From an uncultured Prevotellaceae bacterium (GTDB lineage Bacteria; Bacteroidota; Bacteroidia; Bacteroidales; UBA3663), in NCBI GenBank assembly GCA_900319235.1, contig ONNR01000004.1, forward strand, positions 1-64,000: DNA of 64,000 nucleotides, in the 5' to 3' direction. The notes below the pieces were generated by a model. It was not told the origin of the DNA and ran no database searches. It was given only the letters and a program-made list of their open reading frames with translations. This document shows positions 27,101-36,669 of the stretch, piece by piece. Positions within the stretch are counted from its first letter, which is position 1; every line of letters starts with the position of its first letter. The translations under genes and the position numbers were made by a program.

Positions 27101-30100
27101 CTTTCGACAGTGAACGCACTGCAGTCGATTGCTCAACCGTGCCCCATCCGGCACTGGTGTAAGAGCCTGAACCGTTGATGGTAGCAAGGTCGGAGATGCG
27201 CAAAGTGGCGTTGCCGCGTGCTGCCCAACCTCCGCTCTCGTCCATACCATCGGTGCGGAGTTCGTTGACCCATACGACGGCGGATTTGGTGCTACGGCCG
27301 ACGTTACGCACACCAATCATGAATACAGTACATTCGCCTAGTGAAGGATTACCTTTCACGGCGATGCGGTTCGACTTGTTGTCCTCGTCATATACTGAGT
27401 ATTCGAGTGTATAGCTTACACCATCGACACCCAGTTCCTTCTTGGCATTTCGTTCGCGCTTCAGGGCGGTGAACTTCGAGAGTTCCACATTGATCATGTT
27501 GTCTTCCGGCCAGACGAGAAGACGGTCGCTCGACGAGTTGTTGTTATAGGTGCCGGAAGGTGTCTTATGGAGAGGCACTTCGTACTCGTAGTAGTTGTCC
27601 TTGTAATCCGAGCCGACACGGAGGAACACGGCAAGGTCGCCATCGTGCAACTGGTCTTCCTCGCCAGCGTTGGCATGGAGGTGGGCAAAGAGTTGGAGGT
27701 TGTCGTATTGGCGAAGATCGAGGCCAGAACTCTTATAGACGGCCATGGCATCATGCGGCTCAAGATTCGTGATCTTCAGCGCAAGAGCTTGTTCATTTTG
27801 CTGAACGGCATTGGTGCCTGGCGTCACAATACGCGAGATACCGGGAGGCAATACGTAGTTGACGGGGAGTGAACCCGAATGTTCTTCAATGTTGACGGTG
27901 CTTGAAGAAAGGAGGGCGTCGCTGCTCGGAGGATATCCTGGATCGGAGAGATCGTTGGAATAGGTGCGCCAGTCGCTTCGTACGAGGTCGAGGGTGGCAA
28001 GACGAAGTACCTGAGCTTCCTGCCAACCTGTCATGAGCATTCGCATGAAGCGGATGGACTTGAAGTTGCTGATGTTTCCTTCCCTACGGTCTGGAGAACG
28101 TAACGGGACGCGGAACAGGTACCACTTCACTTCGTGGGTAAGGCCATCGCGCAGACGTACTTGACGAGTGCTGATGTCGGCAAGATATTTGTTCTCTGCG
28201 AGGTTCATGTGACCACGAACCAGTTCGATATCGTACTCATAGAATCGCTCGTTTTCGTTGAGCGTATTGTCTGTGTTGATATCCTCGACGTCGGGAGTAC
28301 TCTTGTAGGCAGTGCTGTAGGACTCCTGGTTGTCGGATGTCGATGGGGCGTTGCCTTCAGCACCATTGATATGCTTGTAGCGATTCAGGATCGAGACATT
28401 GCCGTTGTCCAATGCACTGCCACGGAAGTAATGGTAGTTGTCGCCTGCTGGGTCGTTGATAGGAGAATACGGATCGTTCTGCCAAGAAGAGAGGACATCA
28501 GGTGAAACCCTCTGGCGAAGAGAATCCACATAACTCTGATAAGTCGAGAAGTTTGCTTCGTCGGTTGTGCTAAGTCCATCGAGACCAACGTCTTGTGCGG
28601 CATGAGAAGAGGAAGAATTGTCGAAGGCATAGACCGTAGAGGTGCGTGTCGAGACGCGTCCCCAAGTGGTCTCCTTGATAGCAGAGAGATCACCATTGAT
28701 GTCCAAGCCATTCTCAAACGACTTGTACCCGTCTTTCAGGATATCTTCTGATATTTCTCCGAGTTGCAGAATGAGTTTGCCTTCGTCGTTGGGTTTCCAG
28801 GTTTCGTCCCCTTCGACTTCGATGAATGGGTCCATCATCCAGAATTCAATGTATTCGTAGTTCGCAGATTCGAAGTTGGTCACATCCATAGCTCGCATCA
28901 TACCGCCCCAGTTGCCTTGAGGATTGGCCAATGTGCCATCGCTTTGTATGCGTGAAGCACTTACATTATATTGTCCGCGCTCGCGTGGATAATAACTGAG
29001 GTTCATCACGTCGAGGATGCCCGTCTCACCGTATTCTAGTTCCTTGTTGGGATAGATTTCCTCGAAGGTAACCTGTCGTACACGTGGATCGCAAAGTTGC
29101 ACAAGGTCGTTCTTGATGTGTGCAGGCGTCAGGTTGCTGGTTTGAGAAGTGAAGAGGTTGTCGATGCGGTACCAGGCAAGATGTGCACGACGGTCATTGT
29201 ATGCGGTGGAGAATAGAGAACCTCCCACATCCCTGCCTTCGATGTTGGCGGGGGTGGAGGAGAGTTGCCAGAGTGTGGGCACAGCAAGGTTGGTCGATGA
29301 TTCCGATGACTCGAAGTCGTCGATGTAGATCGAACCATTGTCGCCGATCTCGCTGCTGTGGCTCGCGATGAGCTGGGCCCATTCGCCTTCGATGCTGAAG
29401 TTGGAGGGAGCTGTAGCTTTGATCCAAGGAATGGCACCGATGGCATTGGTGAGCCACATGAAGTCCTTGTTCCATTTGAAATTGAAACCGTAGATGGTAT
29501 TATTGATCGGAATCTCCGACATCGATACTTTCCTGGTCAGCGGCGTCTCGCTCAAATTGATGACTGTGGCACCCAATGTGAGGTCCTTCGACCAGTCGTA
29601 TTGCAAGTCGAGGCCCATCATGGTCTTGCGCTGAAGTGAGTATTCCGATTGGTCTTCAAGGCTGACGCTGACATTGGTTCCACTCTCGATGATTGACTCA
29701 TTGAGAATCGTGACTATGCCCATGGTGTAGTCAACGGTATAGTCCGATCCTTCGGTCAACGTAGTACCACCTGCTGTAACGCGTACTGAACCGCGGGCAA
29801 CATTCATGGCTCCTAGGCTGATCTCTGCACCGCTCGAAGCCGTGTAGTCACCGCGGATGCGGAACTTGTTATGTTCGGCATCCTGCTCGGCATCGGTCAA
29901 TGTTTGCGAATAGAGGTTCGGATAACAATAGCGGGCGACAAGGGCAGGATCATTGCCCAGTTTCTTGGCAAGATGACTGCCAAAAGGCTCGACGACAGGG
30001 AATATGATTCGGCCGGTAGATGCTTGAACGGTATATCCTGCGACCCAGTCGAACTGTCCGTCGGAATGACGTTCCTGATGGGAATTCAATTGGTCAAGGT

Positions 30101-31871
30101 TCATGACCTTGATCAAGAGTTGCTGGGCTATGGGACCTTCGTTGATGTAGTTGGTATAGACACCGACTGAATCGGTGAGATACTGGATCTGCATGGTAAA
30201 GTTCGACTGCTGAAGATTGGTGACTCCTAGCGAGTAGATGTTCTTCATCATGAGGTCCCAAATGGAATGCTCGGGATTGCCTGCTGTCGATTTCAGCAGT
30301 TTCACATAGAGGGTCTTTGAGGTATCGTCGGAATTGTCAGTACTGAATTCGCCGACCTGATAGGTCTGTCCACCTTTGGTATATTGGAAGGCTACAGCAA
30401 GAACACAATCATCGTCGATTTGCGTCTTGAGGGAGAGATAGCCGAGTGCAGAATTGAGCGAGTATTCCGAACTTGAAAGCAGTCGCGCAGATTCTATCTT
30501 TTCGTAGTCTGCACCGCTCTCCATCATTCCGCTTGACCTGGGAATGGCAATGGTTGGTATGGTGCTCGACACCAAAGTGATGTCACGCAGGGCAGGATAA
30601 TTGTCTCGTAGGGTGGAATATAGCGTATTGTTGTTATTCGATGGAGCACTGGTGCCCATCGAAGTTGCCCATTCGGGATGCTGCATCTCGTCAGGATTGC
30701 TTTCTCCGAGGTCGGCAAAAGCAAGGATGTTGCGAGCGTTGTCGTACGACGACCTCTTGTTGGTCATCCACACTTCAATCTTTGTAATCTCGATGCCAGA
30801 GGAGATGAGCGGGAGTTTCTCCATGTTCTGGTCGTAAGTATCGCGGAAATAATGTCCGAGGAAGTAGTGACGGTTCTCGTCGTATTCAGTGGGAAGGATT
30901 TCATAGGTACGTTTGGTCACACCTCCCTTCGATGAAACAGTCTTCGAAGTGGATTCCTGCTTGGCCAAAAGAGCAGTGATGTTCAGTTTGCCGAATTTCA
31001 GTTGAGACTTAACACCGAACAGCGATGCACCACCCGAGATGAGCGAGTTGCCGGTAGTCATCGAGACATTGCCTGCCTCAAGGTTCTGCACAATATCGTC
31101 CTCTTCGCCCGCGAAGGCAAGTTTGAACTGCGTGGCATCGAAGTCGAAGGTCGCCTGCGTGTTATAATTGAGGTCGAACGACATCTTCGAGCCGATGGAC
31201 GCCTTCATGTTGAGTTGTATCTGTTCGTCGAAGTCGAAGGTCCACTGGTCGCGTGCACGTTCGGAAAGTGTCGGATTATCGACGACGTTATGCTTCATGC
31301 CCATCGAGAGAGATGCCGAGCCTTGTGTCTTGACGCGAATGCCGCCAGGACCAAACAGTTTTTCGGCAGGACCGAGAGAGAACTGCATGTCGAGCAGGTC
31401 AAACTCTCCCTTTCCTTCTTCTTCCTCCACTGCCTTATGGTATTGATCGAGGAAGTAGGCACTGCGCTGCTGGCGTTCGGTGTACTTGCTGTACTCCTGC
31501 ATCGTCATCGGTATAGGATTGCCAATCAGTTTTTCGCCGAGCATCGTCTTAATCAGGTAGCGGTTGTTCTTCCAATCGTACTCCACCACCGTCTTCACGT
31601 TTTCAGGAGTCTTGAGGTCTCCTGGATGAGCCTTCTCCAGATCGGGAGCCATGTCGGGCGTAGTGGGCGCAACGGGATAACGGCTGTGATATATCGAATC
31701 CGTCTCTTCATCATCCGCTTGCGTTTGCTGTCGGACATCCTGGCTCTGAGGCAGGCTGGCGACACGCATCCCTGCGGGAGCATAGCCATAGGCCAGGCTT
31801 CCGAACAGTATCGCACATCCCATACTCAGACCGAGCGCGCGCAGTTGATGATTACCCTTTGTTAGTCGCAT
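24171..31871 (-). CDS. sprA: SprA, outer-membrane translocon of the type IX secretion system
   Basis: A 2566-residue protein, the size of SprA/Sov, the giant barrel through which type IX cargo crosses the outer membrane. A signal peptide (about 1-29) precedes segments typical of the family, such as the early FDLLDMQFSLGPAEKLFGPGGI and the repeated strand-rich stretches ending MTLTLQLTR. A low-complexity Asn/Lys/Ser-rich region lies near 1980-2010 (NNRNQTRNNNSRKTQ). The frame is intact. It is divergent from galE and the Plug gene at 33074, whose product caps SprA. Its presence means the organism can probably export proteins with C-terminal sorting domains. Confidence 0.95.
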   Translation of the reverse strand: MRLTKGNHQLRALGLSMGCAILFGSLAYGYAPAGMRVASLPQSQDVRQQTQADDEETDSIYHSRYPVAPTTPDMAPDLEKAHPGDLKTPENVKTVVEYDWKNNRYLIKTMLGEKLIGNPIPMTMQEYSKYTERQQRSAYFLDQYHKAVEEEEGKGEFDLLDMQFSLGPAEKLFGPGGIRVKTQGSASLSMGMKHNVVDNPTLSERARDQWTFDFDEQIQLNMKASIGSKMSFDLNYNTQATFDFDATQFKLAFAGEEDDIVQNLEAGNVSMTTGNSLISGGASLFGVKSQLKFGKLNITALLAKQESTSKTVSSKGGVTKRTYEILPTEYDENRHYFLGHYFRDTYDQNMEKLPLISSGIEITKIEVWMTNKRSSYDNARNILAFADLGESNPDEMQHPEWATSMGTSAPSNNNNTLYSTLRDNYPALRDITLVSSTIPTIAIPRSSGMMESGADYEKIESARLLSSSEYSLNSALGYLSLKTQIDDDCVLAVAFQYTKGGQTYQVGEFSTDNSDDTSKTLYVKLLKSTAGNPEHSIWDLMMKNIYSLGVTNLQQSNFTMQIQYLTDSVGVYTNYINEGPIAQQLLIKVMNLDQLNSHQERHSDGQFDWVAGYTVQASTGRIIFPVVEPFGSHLAKKLGNDPALVARYCYPNLYSQTLTDAEQDAEHNKFRIRGDYTASSGAEISLGAMNVARGSVRVTAGGTTLTEGSDYTVDYTMGIVTILNESIIESGTNVSVSLEDQSEYSLQRKTMMGLDLQYDWSKDLTLGATVINLSETPLTRKVSMSEIPINNTIYGFNFKWNKDFMWLTNAIGAIPWIKATAPSNFSIEGEWAQLIASHSSEIGDNGSIYIDDFESSESSTNLAVPTLWQLSSTPANIEGRDVGGSLFSTAYNDRRAHLAWYRIDNLFTSQTSNLTPAHIKNDLVQLCDPRVRQVTFEEIYPNKELEYGETGILDVMNLSYYPRERGQYNVSASRIQSDGTLANPQGNWGGMMRAMDVTNFESANYEYIEFWMMDPFIEVEGDETWKPNDEGKLILQLGEISEDILKDGYKSFENGLDINGDLSAIKETTWGRVSTRTSTVYAFDNSSSSHAAQDVGLDGLSTTDEANFSTYQSYVDSLRQRVSPDVLSSWQNDPYSPINDPAGDNYHYFRGSALDNGNVSILNRYKHINGAEGNAPSTSDNQESYSTAYKSTPDVEDINTDNTLNENERFYEYDIELVRGHMNLAENKYLADISTRQVRLRDGLTHEVKWYLFRVPLRSPDRREGNISNFKSIRFMRMLMTGWQEAQVLRLATLDLVRSDWRTYSNDLSDPGYPPSSDALLSSSTVNIEEHSGSLPVNYVLPPGISRIVTPGTNAVQQNEQALALKITNLEPHDAMAVYKSSGLDLRQYDNLQLFAHLHANAGEEDQLHDGDLAVFLRVGSDYKDNYYEYEVPLHKTPSGTYNNNSSSDRLLVWPEDNMINVELSKFTALKRERNAKKELGVDGVSYTLEYSVYDEDNKSNRIAVKGNPSLGECTVFMIGVRNVGRSTKSAVVWVNELRTDGMDESGGWAARGNATLRISDLATINGSGSYTSAGWGTVEQSTAVRSLSKDYEYNVSGQTDIGKWLPSQVKLHAPFYYSYSKSVNTPKYDPYNEDLTVDETLDTYPTERQKDSIKSLVQTTAETKSLSLTGVKFDVKSKHSMPWDPANVTMGYSQNKQTSHDPTTEYEYNNSYKGNINYNWSPYFKPWKPFATKKGNNARSGNVQAGRNTTDSRKASAASSKSNSSNSKAPFKKLKDDFQFNWLPNSISLSAQVNRTYHEEQLRNIETYESDFTIPVSYTKTFTMLRQTSISWDITKTLKANFQSASNARIDEPDAPVNRYLYPDDYERWKDTIWTQIWKLGTPVDYNQSFDVSWTIPINKITWTDWINLSAKYKSTYQWNRGTQIDEQTSTGNTIQNNSQWQFDGKFNLESLYNKSKFLKKVNDKFKAQKSTANNNRNQTRNNNSRKTQNDTKSKAKKDFKQVIQLAGNDTTIVLKHNLDTRRIIVSAKDTETDHSYPLNFKKVDRNNIRITASDSSKIEVVIKADKPLDDQAWYKTMQVASRILMAVRSIQVGYKQTQDTYLPYFQSNVGDFYGQGPSDAGLVPGMGFAFGFESGESFTEKAARNGWLIVNDSLTSPAVYNFTKDLSYSAVLEPWTGLKININGTWKNNERKSNQFMYPDLPITRSGSFQMTTIALGSSFGGNDAGDNYSSDVFHQFILNREIIYQRLLAKYAEAIFPSEGGFISSMVNKDFAGKNVVSYNPETGLYEQNFGASRMNSSDILVPAFVAAYLGGDAHTVSLNPIPKMWKALPNWKVTYDGLLQLFPKLSKWFKTIQFSHAYNCTYAIGNYQTYTNYVELEEGLSYTLDVTNNCPLPSSEFDIGTVTLTESWAPLGGVNATLVNGLTVRSEYKHTRSVSLAMSSAQITENVSKDMTFGLGYKIVNFNQKIGMPAGNQKGVSHDLNLKFDMTYKNQMSLLRKITDEYTQATSGNSAWSFKFSADYQFSKMLQMKLYYDRQVNTPLISTSYPTVNSDFGMTLTLQLTR

Positions 31872-31927
31872 CCGAAAAAGTATCTAAACCATAAAACGTG
31901 AACATCGCGCTTTTATTGTATAAGGAA

Positions 31928-32011
31928 TTTGTCAAAAACAAGAAAAAATAGCATCTTTGGCAAAAAAAGCACGAAAATGTTTTTATGTTTCAGAAAAAAA
32001 GCCTATCTTTG
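31928..32011 (+). promoter_or_regulatory. Two tandem candidate promoters of galE
   Basis: The nearer site is TATCTTTG at 32004-32011, 31 bases before the galE ATG. A second lies upstream: TTTG (31928-31931), 20 bases, CATCTTTG (31952-31959). No clear sprA promoter was recognised on the opposite strand of this 170-base spacer. Confidence 0.6.
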
Positions 32012-32042
32012 CAGCATTGAAACACCTTATAATAATTATAAC

Positions 32043-33077
32043 ATGGCTAATAAAATTGTGCTTACTGGTGGCTGCGGCTTCATTGGCAGCCATACTTGCG
32101 TCGAGCTTCAGAATGCGGGCTATGACGTCGTGATATTTGACAACCTCTCCAATTCGGAGGCTTCAGTGGTAGATGGTATCGAGCGCATCACTGGCAAACG
32201 ACCTGCGTTCTATCAGATTGATTGCACCAACAAGGGTGACGTCTATCAGGCTTTCCAAAAAGAGGGACCTATTGCCGGTGTCATTCACTTTGCAGCTTCG
32301 AAGGCTGTCGGAGAGTCGGTTCAGAAACCATTGCTCTACTATCGTAACAATCTCTCTTCACTGATGAACATGATGGAGGCTGCTGAAGACTTCCATCTCA
32401 AGGGATTCGTCTTTTCAAGTTCCTGCACCGTCTACGGCGAGCCTGACCAGAGCCCTGTCGACGAGAATGCTCCCATCAAGCCTGCCACTTCGCCCTACGG
32501 CAACACCAAGCAGATTGCTGAGGAAATCATCAAGGACTATCTCCATACCGGCGTAGGCTTCAATGCCATCATCCTTCGCTATTTCAATCCCATCGGTGCT
32601 CATCCGACAGCCGAAATCGGCGAGCTTCCACGTGGCGTTCCTCAGAACCTGCTGCCCTACGTTTGCCAGACTGCTATGGGCATTCGCAAGGAACTCAATG
32701 TCTTTGGCAACGACTACAACACACCCGACGGCTCTTGCATCCGTGACTATATCGATGTTACCGACCTTGCCAAGGCACATGTTTGTGCACTTGACCGTAT
32801 GGTTCAGGGTAAGTCGGAGGAGAAGATTGAGTATTACAACCTCGGAACAGGCAATGGCGTTTCGGTGCTTGAACTTGTCAATACCTTTATGGAGGCTACC
32901 GGTGTCAATGTTCCTTATGTCATCAAGGGTCGTCGCGAAGGCGATATCGAGAAGATCTGGGGCAATCCAGGTCGCGCCAACACCGTGCTTGGCTGGAAGG
33001 CACAGGTGCCTCTCAAGGAGACCCTTGCCAATGCTTGGCGTTGGCAGACTAGGCTGCGTGAGAAAGGTGTAATGTGA
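32043..33077 (+). CDS. galE: UDP-glucose 4-epimerase
   Basis: A 344-residue extended short-chain dehydrogenase that interconverts UDP-glucose and UDP-galactose (Leloir pathway and envelope glycan precursors). The NAD-binding GGCGFIGSHT is at residues 8-17; the catalytic SSSCTVYG and YGNTK motifs follow, and YFNPIGAHPTAEIGE is typical GalE. I chose the ATG at 32043 because it gives the standard MANKIVLTGG start; an in-frame extension to 31929 crosses the promoter region. Its stop overlaps the next gene by four bases. Confidence 0.95.
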   Translation: MANKIVLTGGCGFIGSHTCVELQNAGYDVVIFDNLSNSEASVVDGIERITGKRPAFYQIDCTNKGDVYQAFQKEGPIAGVIHFAASKAVGESVQKPLLYYRNNLSSLMNMMEAAEDFHLKGFVFSSSCTVYGEPDQSPVDENAPIKPATSPYGNTKQIAEEIIKDYLHTGVGFNAIILRYFNPIGAHPTAEIGELPRGVPQNLLPYVCQTAMGIRKELNVFGNDYNTPDGSCIRDYIDVTDLAKAHVCALDRMVQGKSEEKIEYYNLGTGNGVSVLELVNTFMEATGVNVPYVIKGRREGDIEKIWGNPGRANTVLGWKAQVPLKETLANAWRWQTRLREKGVM

Positions 33078-34369
33078 AAAAGTATTTAATATACATAACT
33101 ACAGGATTGCTTGCAATGGCTTCGATGTCATTGCAAGCATCTGCATACTATACTCACCCCCTTTCTGACGATGTGAAGACCTTGCAGGTCATCACCGATG
33201 ACGATTTCCGCAAACTTCCTGTCATTGACAACACAGAGAACTCGAGTCTTGAGATTTCTTTCGATATCCTGTCGGATGAGGAGCTTTTCCTCCAATATCA
33301 GATAATTCATTGCGACGCCCAGTGGGAACAGGACGACCTTTCGGAACTCGATTATGTCGATGGCTTCCAGCCGACACGGGTCACCGAGGTTTCTCCTTCA
33401 TTCAACACCTTTATCAACTATTGGCATTATTCCGTTGCGTTCCCCAACGAAGATGTACGGTTACTCGTCAGCGGCAACTATGCAGTAATCTTCCATTTGG
33501 AAAGCGATCCTGATGAGCAGGTCGCCATCGCTTGCTTCAGCGTCACCGAGCAGATGGCCTTTGTGAGTGGAGAAGTGAGTGGCTATACCGACATTGATTT
33601 TCGCCAGGAACATCAGCAGTTGACACTTCAGTGCACTTGGAGTCAGAGCAAACTGCCTTTCCTCAGTCCGTCCACCGACCTTCGACTTGTGGTGACCCAG
33701 AACCATCGTCCCGACACACGACGAGACATCCTTCACCCCTCGCGTATGGAGGCCAGCAAGGTATGGTACGAGCATGACCGTGACCTTATCTTTGAGGCAG
33801 GTAACACGTTCCGTCGATTTGAGTTCATCGATCGGCATTATGCTACGTTTGGTGTCGAGCGCTTACGTTATCAAGCGCCATATTATCATGCCGAACTTGT
33901 GATGCAGCAGGCCCGCAGCGGCAGTTTCTATCGTTATGATCAGGACCAGCATGGACGCTATCTTGTACACGCTTTGAATAATGTAGATGATGAGGCCACC
34001 GAGTGTGAATACTTCTGGGCAGAATTTAGTCTGGCAGGAGCGATGCCGCCGAAGGGCAGTGGCAACATCTATCTTACAGGAGATTTCACCTATGGAGAAC
34101 TTACCGACGAATGGCGTATGGACTATGACCCCGAACTTCAGTGTTTTGTCGGTCGTGCCCTTTTGAAGCAAGGACATTACAACTATCAGTTCCTCTGTGG
34201 ACACGAATGGGTGCCCGATTTCACAGGCGAATCCAATCCTCACGCTACCTTGTCGGTGTGTGAGGGCAACTATTATGAAGCACGAAATCAATATGACATC
34301 TATGTCTATTATCGCGCACCCGGAGCACGCTATGACCGCCTTTTAGGCGTGGCACAACTCGAACCATAA
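33074..34369 (+). CDS. Type IX secretion system plug protein (DUF5103)
   Basis: A 431-residue protein matching the DUF5103/T9SS plug family. In Flavobacterium the Plug protein closes the periplasmic side of the SprA channel when no cargo is passing. The signal peptide (about 1-24, ending QASA) fixes the start as GTG at 33074, which overlaps the galE stop as GTGA. Features typical of the family are the N-terminal beta region with LQYQIIHCDAQWEQDDL and the C-terminal GNIYLTGDFTYGEL and YRAPGARYDRLLG. It is transcribed away from sprA and coupled to galE. Confidence 0.85.
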   Translation: MKKYLIYITTGLLAMASMSLQASAYYTHPLSDDVKTLQVITDDDFRKLPVIDNTENSSLEISFDILSDEELFLQYQIIHCDAQWEQDDLSELDYVDGFQPTRVTEVSPSFNTFINYWHYSVAFPNEDVRLLVSGNYAVIFHLESDPDEQVAIACFSVTEQMAFVSGEVSGYTDIDFRQEHQQLTLQCTWSQSKLPFLSPSTDLRLVVTQNHRPDTRRDILHPSRMEASKVWYEHDRDLIFEAGNTFRRFEFIDRHYATFGVERLRYQAPYYHAELVMQQARSGSFYRYDQDQHGRYLVHALNNVDDEATECEYFWAEFSLAGAMPPKGSGNIYLTGDFTYGELTDEWRMDYDPELQCFVGRALLKQGHYNYQFLCGHEWVPDFTGESNPHATLSVCEGNYYEARNQYDIYVYYRAPGARYDRLLGVAQLEP

Positions 34370-34384
34370 TCCCATTTTCTATTT

Positions 34385-35899
34385 ATGGCACAAGTAACAA
34401 GAATAGAATCGAAACAAAAGCACAATCCACTCATATTGCTTAAGTCGAAATTGGTTCAGGCTTCGGGCGACGACCTCGAACAACTCATCAACGAGAAACT
34501 ACAGGAAAATGTTGCTTTGGAGGCAGTTGACCAACCTGATGCCTTATTCAGTGGCTCTGAACGTGATGAAGGAGGTGAATTTGATGTCGATGAAGAAGAG
34601 AAAACAACCAATCTTGATTCTTCCGCTTCGGCTGACGAGGGCGATACTTCCATTTCCGACTCGGAGAGAGGCGATATTGTCGCTTTCGACAACGATGATG
34701 ATGAGCCTGTGAATACATCAAGCAATCAGAGCGCTGATGACGAGGATTTTAATCCTATCGACAATGCAACCAATGCGGATACCTTCCGTGACGATTTGAA
34801 GAAGCAAATCGAAGTGCTCGACATCACGTTGGAGGAACGTTACCTTGCCAGTTATATCATCGATTGTTTGGACGAGAACGGTTATCTGCGTCGTCCGCTT
34901 GTCGAACTGGTCGAAGATCTTGAGATGACCCAACATTACGAAACTACGGTCGAAGATCTTGAGGCTGTTCTGGTCGAGATTGTTCAGCAGGAACTTGATC
35001 CCAGCGGTATCGGTGCAAGGGATTTGCGCGAATGCATGCTCCTTCAGTTGGAGGAACGTAAGGCGACTCCTGCCAATCGTCTCGCCTACGAAATCGTCAG
35101 CCAGAAGTTCGATGACCTTTCGAACAAACGATATGACAGAATCGAGCAGGATTTGAATATTCCGACCCACGCAGAACTGGTCGATGCGCTGCATGTAATC
35201 AGGCATCTCAACCCCAAACCGGGTGGAATGCAGCCATCTACTGCCAAGACCGATGATCTGAAGGCACAGCAGATACGACCCGACTTCATCATTCGTAATG
35301 AGGATGGTCAACTTATCGTGACGCTGAATGATGGACATGTCCCTCAGGTTCGCATCAGCGAAGATTATGAGAAACTCTATGGCGAATTGCAGGAGAACAA
35401 CGATGACAAGGCTGCTCGTGAGGGTGTGCGTTTCCTGCGTGAGAACATCCAGAATGCGCGTTCCTTCATTGAAGCCCTTGAGCAACGTCGTAACACCTTG
35501 ATGGATGTGATGCAAACCATCGTCAGTATGCAGCGCGCCTATTTCCTTACAGGTCTTGTTGAGACGCTCAAGCCTATGACGTTGCAGGATGTGGCCGATC
35601 GCTGCCATTACGACATTTCGACGATAAGCCGTGTATCCAATAGCAAATACGTGGATACTGAGTTTGGAATCGTATTGGTCAAGGATTTGTTTACAAATGC
35701 TGTTGCCGATAGCAATCAGTCAGCCATCATCCAGGCATTGAAGACTATCATCGACAACGAAGACAAATGTCATCCGATGACCGATGAGGCATTGGCTGAA
35801 GAACTTAACAAGCAGGGCAACAAGATTGCGCGTCGCACGGTTGTCAAGTATCGCGAGTCGCTTGGCTACCCGGTGGCCCGTTTAAGAAAAGAAGCATAA
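34385..35899 (+). CDS. rpoN: RNA polymerase sigma-54 factor
   Basis: A 504-residue sigma-54. Region I (about 1-50, Gln/Leu-rich, LILLKSKLVQASGDDLEQLINEKL) contacts activators, an acidic region II (about 60-115) follows, and the core-binding and HTH regions span about 130-450. The RpoN box ARRTVVKYRESLGYP near residue 480 recognises the -24 element. It starts 15 bases after the plug gene and 9 before the PAP2-like gene. No sigma-54 activator is encoded in the window. Confidence 0.96.
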   Translation: MAQVTRIESKQKHNPLILLKSKLVQASGDDLEQLINEKLQENVALEAVDQPDALFSGSERDEGGEFDVDEEEKTTNLDSSASADEGDTSISDSERGDIVAFDNDDDEPVNTSSNQSADDEDFNPIDNATNADTFRDDLKKQIEVLDITLEERYLASYIIDCLDENGYLRRPLVELVEDLEMTQHYETTVEDLEAVLVEIVQQELDPSGIGARDLRECMLLQLEERKATPANRLAYEIVSQKFDDLSNKRYDRIEQDLNIPTHAELVDALHVIRHLNPKPGGMQPSTAKTDDLKAQQIRPDFIIRNEDGQLIVTLNDGHVPQVRISEDYEKLYGELQENNDDKAAREGVRFLRENIQNARSFIEALEQRRNTLMDVMQTIVSMQRAYFLTGLVETLKPMTLQDVADRCHYDISTISRVSNSKYVDTEFGIVLVKDLFTNAVADSNQSAIIQALKTIIDNEDKCHPMTDEALAEELNKQGNKIARRTVVKYRESLGYPVARLRKEA

Positions 35900-35908
35900 T
35901 TATAAGAT

Positions 35909-36583
35909 ATGACCCAACAGGAACAGATACGCAAAGAACAGGAGGCGCAGATTGCAGCTCCTCGCAAGCCCTATCAAGGCCTGATACAGTCCATCAGCAA
36001 CATTTTTCATCCCTTGCTGGTGCTCACTTATACAGCCTTGGTTATTTGTATTTTCACCGCCATGAGGGCATTGCCTTTCCAAGTACAGGCATGGTTTGTA
36101 GGCATGGTTTTTCTTTATACTTTAGTCATGCCGGTTTTGGTGATAACGCTGTTGCATGTCACCAATATCATTGGCCATTGGGCGCTGCGCGACCGTCGTG
36201 ACCGTATGGTGCCGTTTTTTACCAACTTTGTCTGCTATCTGGTCAATGCCATTGTACTCACTCGCACGGGATTCTTGCCCGACTGGGTGTTGATGCCTTA
36301 TTATGGTTCCGTCATTTTGACGTTTGTGGCCTGGATCGTTAGTTGGAAATGGAAAATTTCGGCACATGCTTCCGCTAATGCCGCAGGTGCTACCTTCTTC
36401 CTGATGCTCTTCTTTTTCTTCCCAGAGACGATGCCTTTGTGGCTTCCTCTCGCTGCCATCATCGTAGTAGGTATGGTTTGCAGCACCCGTGTCTATCTGG
36501 GTCGCCATACCTTAGGACAGGTGGGTGCCGGCACCTTGCTCGGCATCTGTTCCATGTTGCTGGCTGATCTTTTGGTACTATAA
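35909..36583 (+). CDS. PAP2-like membrane protein
   Basis: A 224-residue integral membrane protein with about six helices. The C-terminal TRVYLGRHTLGQVGAG resembles the last motif of PAP2-type lipid phosphatases, and SAHASANAAG may correspond to the middle SGH-like motif. The first motif (KxxxxxxRP) is not clear, so catalytic activity is uncertain. It directly follows rpoN. Its stop codon is five bases before a CTAG-based 9-bp array. Confidence 0.6.
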   Translation: MTQQEQIRKEQEAQIAAPRKPYQGLIQSISNIFHPLLVLTYTALVICIFTAMRALPFQVQAWFVGMVFLYTLVMPVLVITLLHVTNIIGHWALRDRRDRMVPFFTNFVCYLVNAIVLTRTGFLPDWVLMPYYGSVILTFVAWIVSWKWKISAHASANAAGATFFLMLFFFFPETMPLWLPLAAIIVVGMVCSTRVYLGRHTLGQVGAGTLLGICSMLLADLLVL

Positions 36584-36588
36584 ATGGA

Positions 36589-36633
36589 CTAGACAATCTA
36601 GATTCTCTAGATATTCTAGACATACTAGTTTTT
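36589..36633. repeat. CTAG 9-bp array, five units
   Basis: CTAGACAAT, CTAGATTCT, CTAGATATT, CTAGACATA and CTAGTTTTT follow each other with an exact 9-bp period starting five bases after a stop codon. Only the palindrome CTAG is constant. It lies in the leader of purE. Confidence 0.85.
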
Positions 36634-36669
36634 TAGAACTGATAATCTGTTTTTGTAAATTTTATCGAT

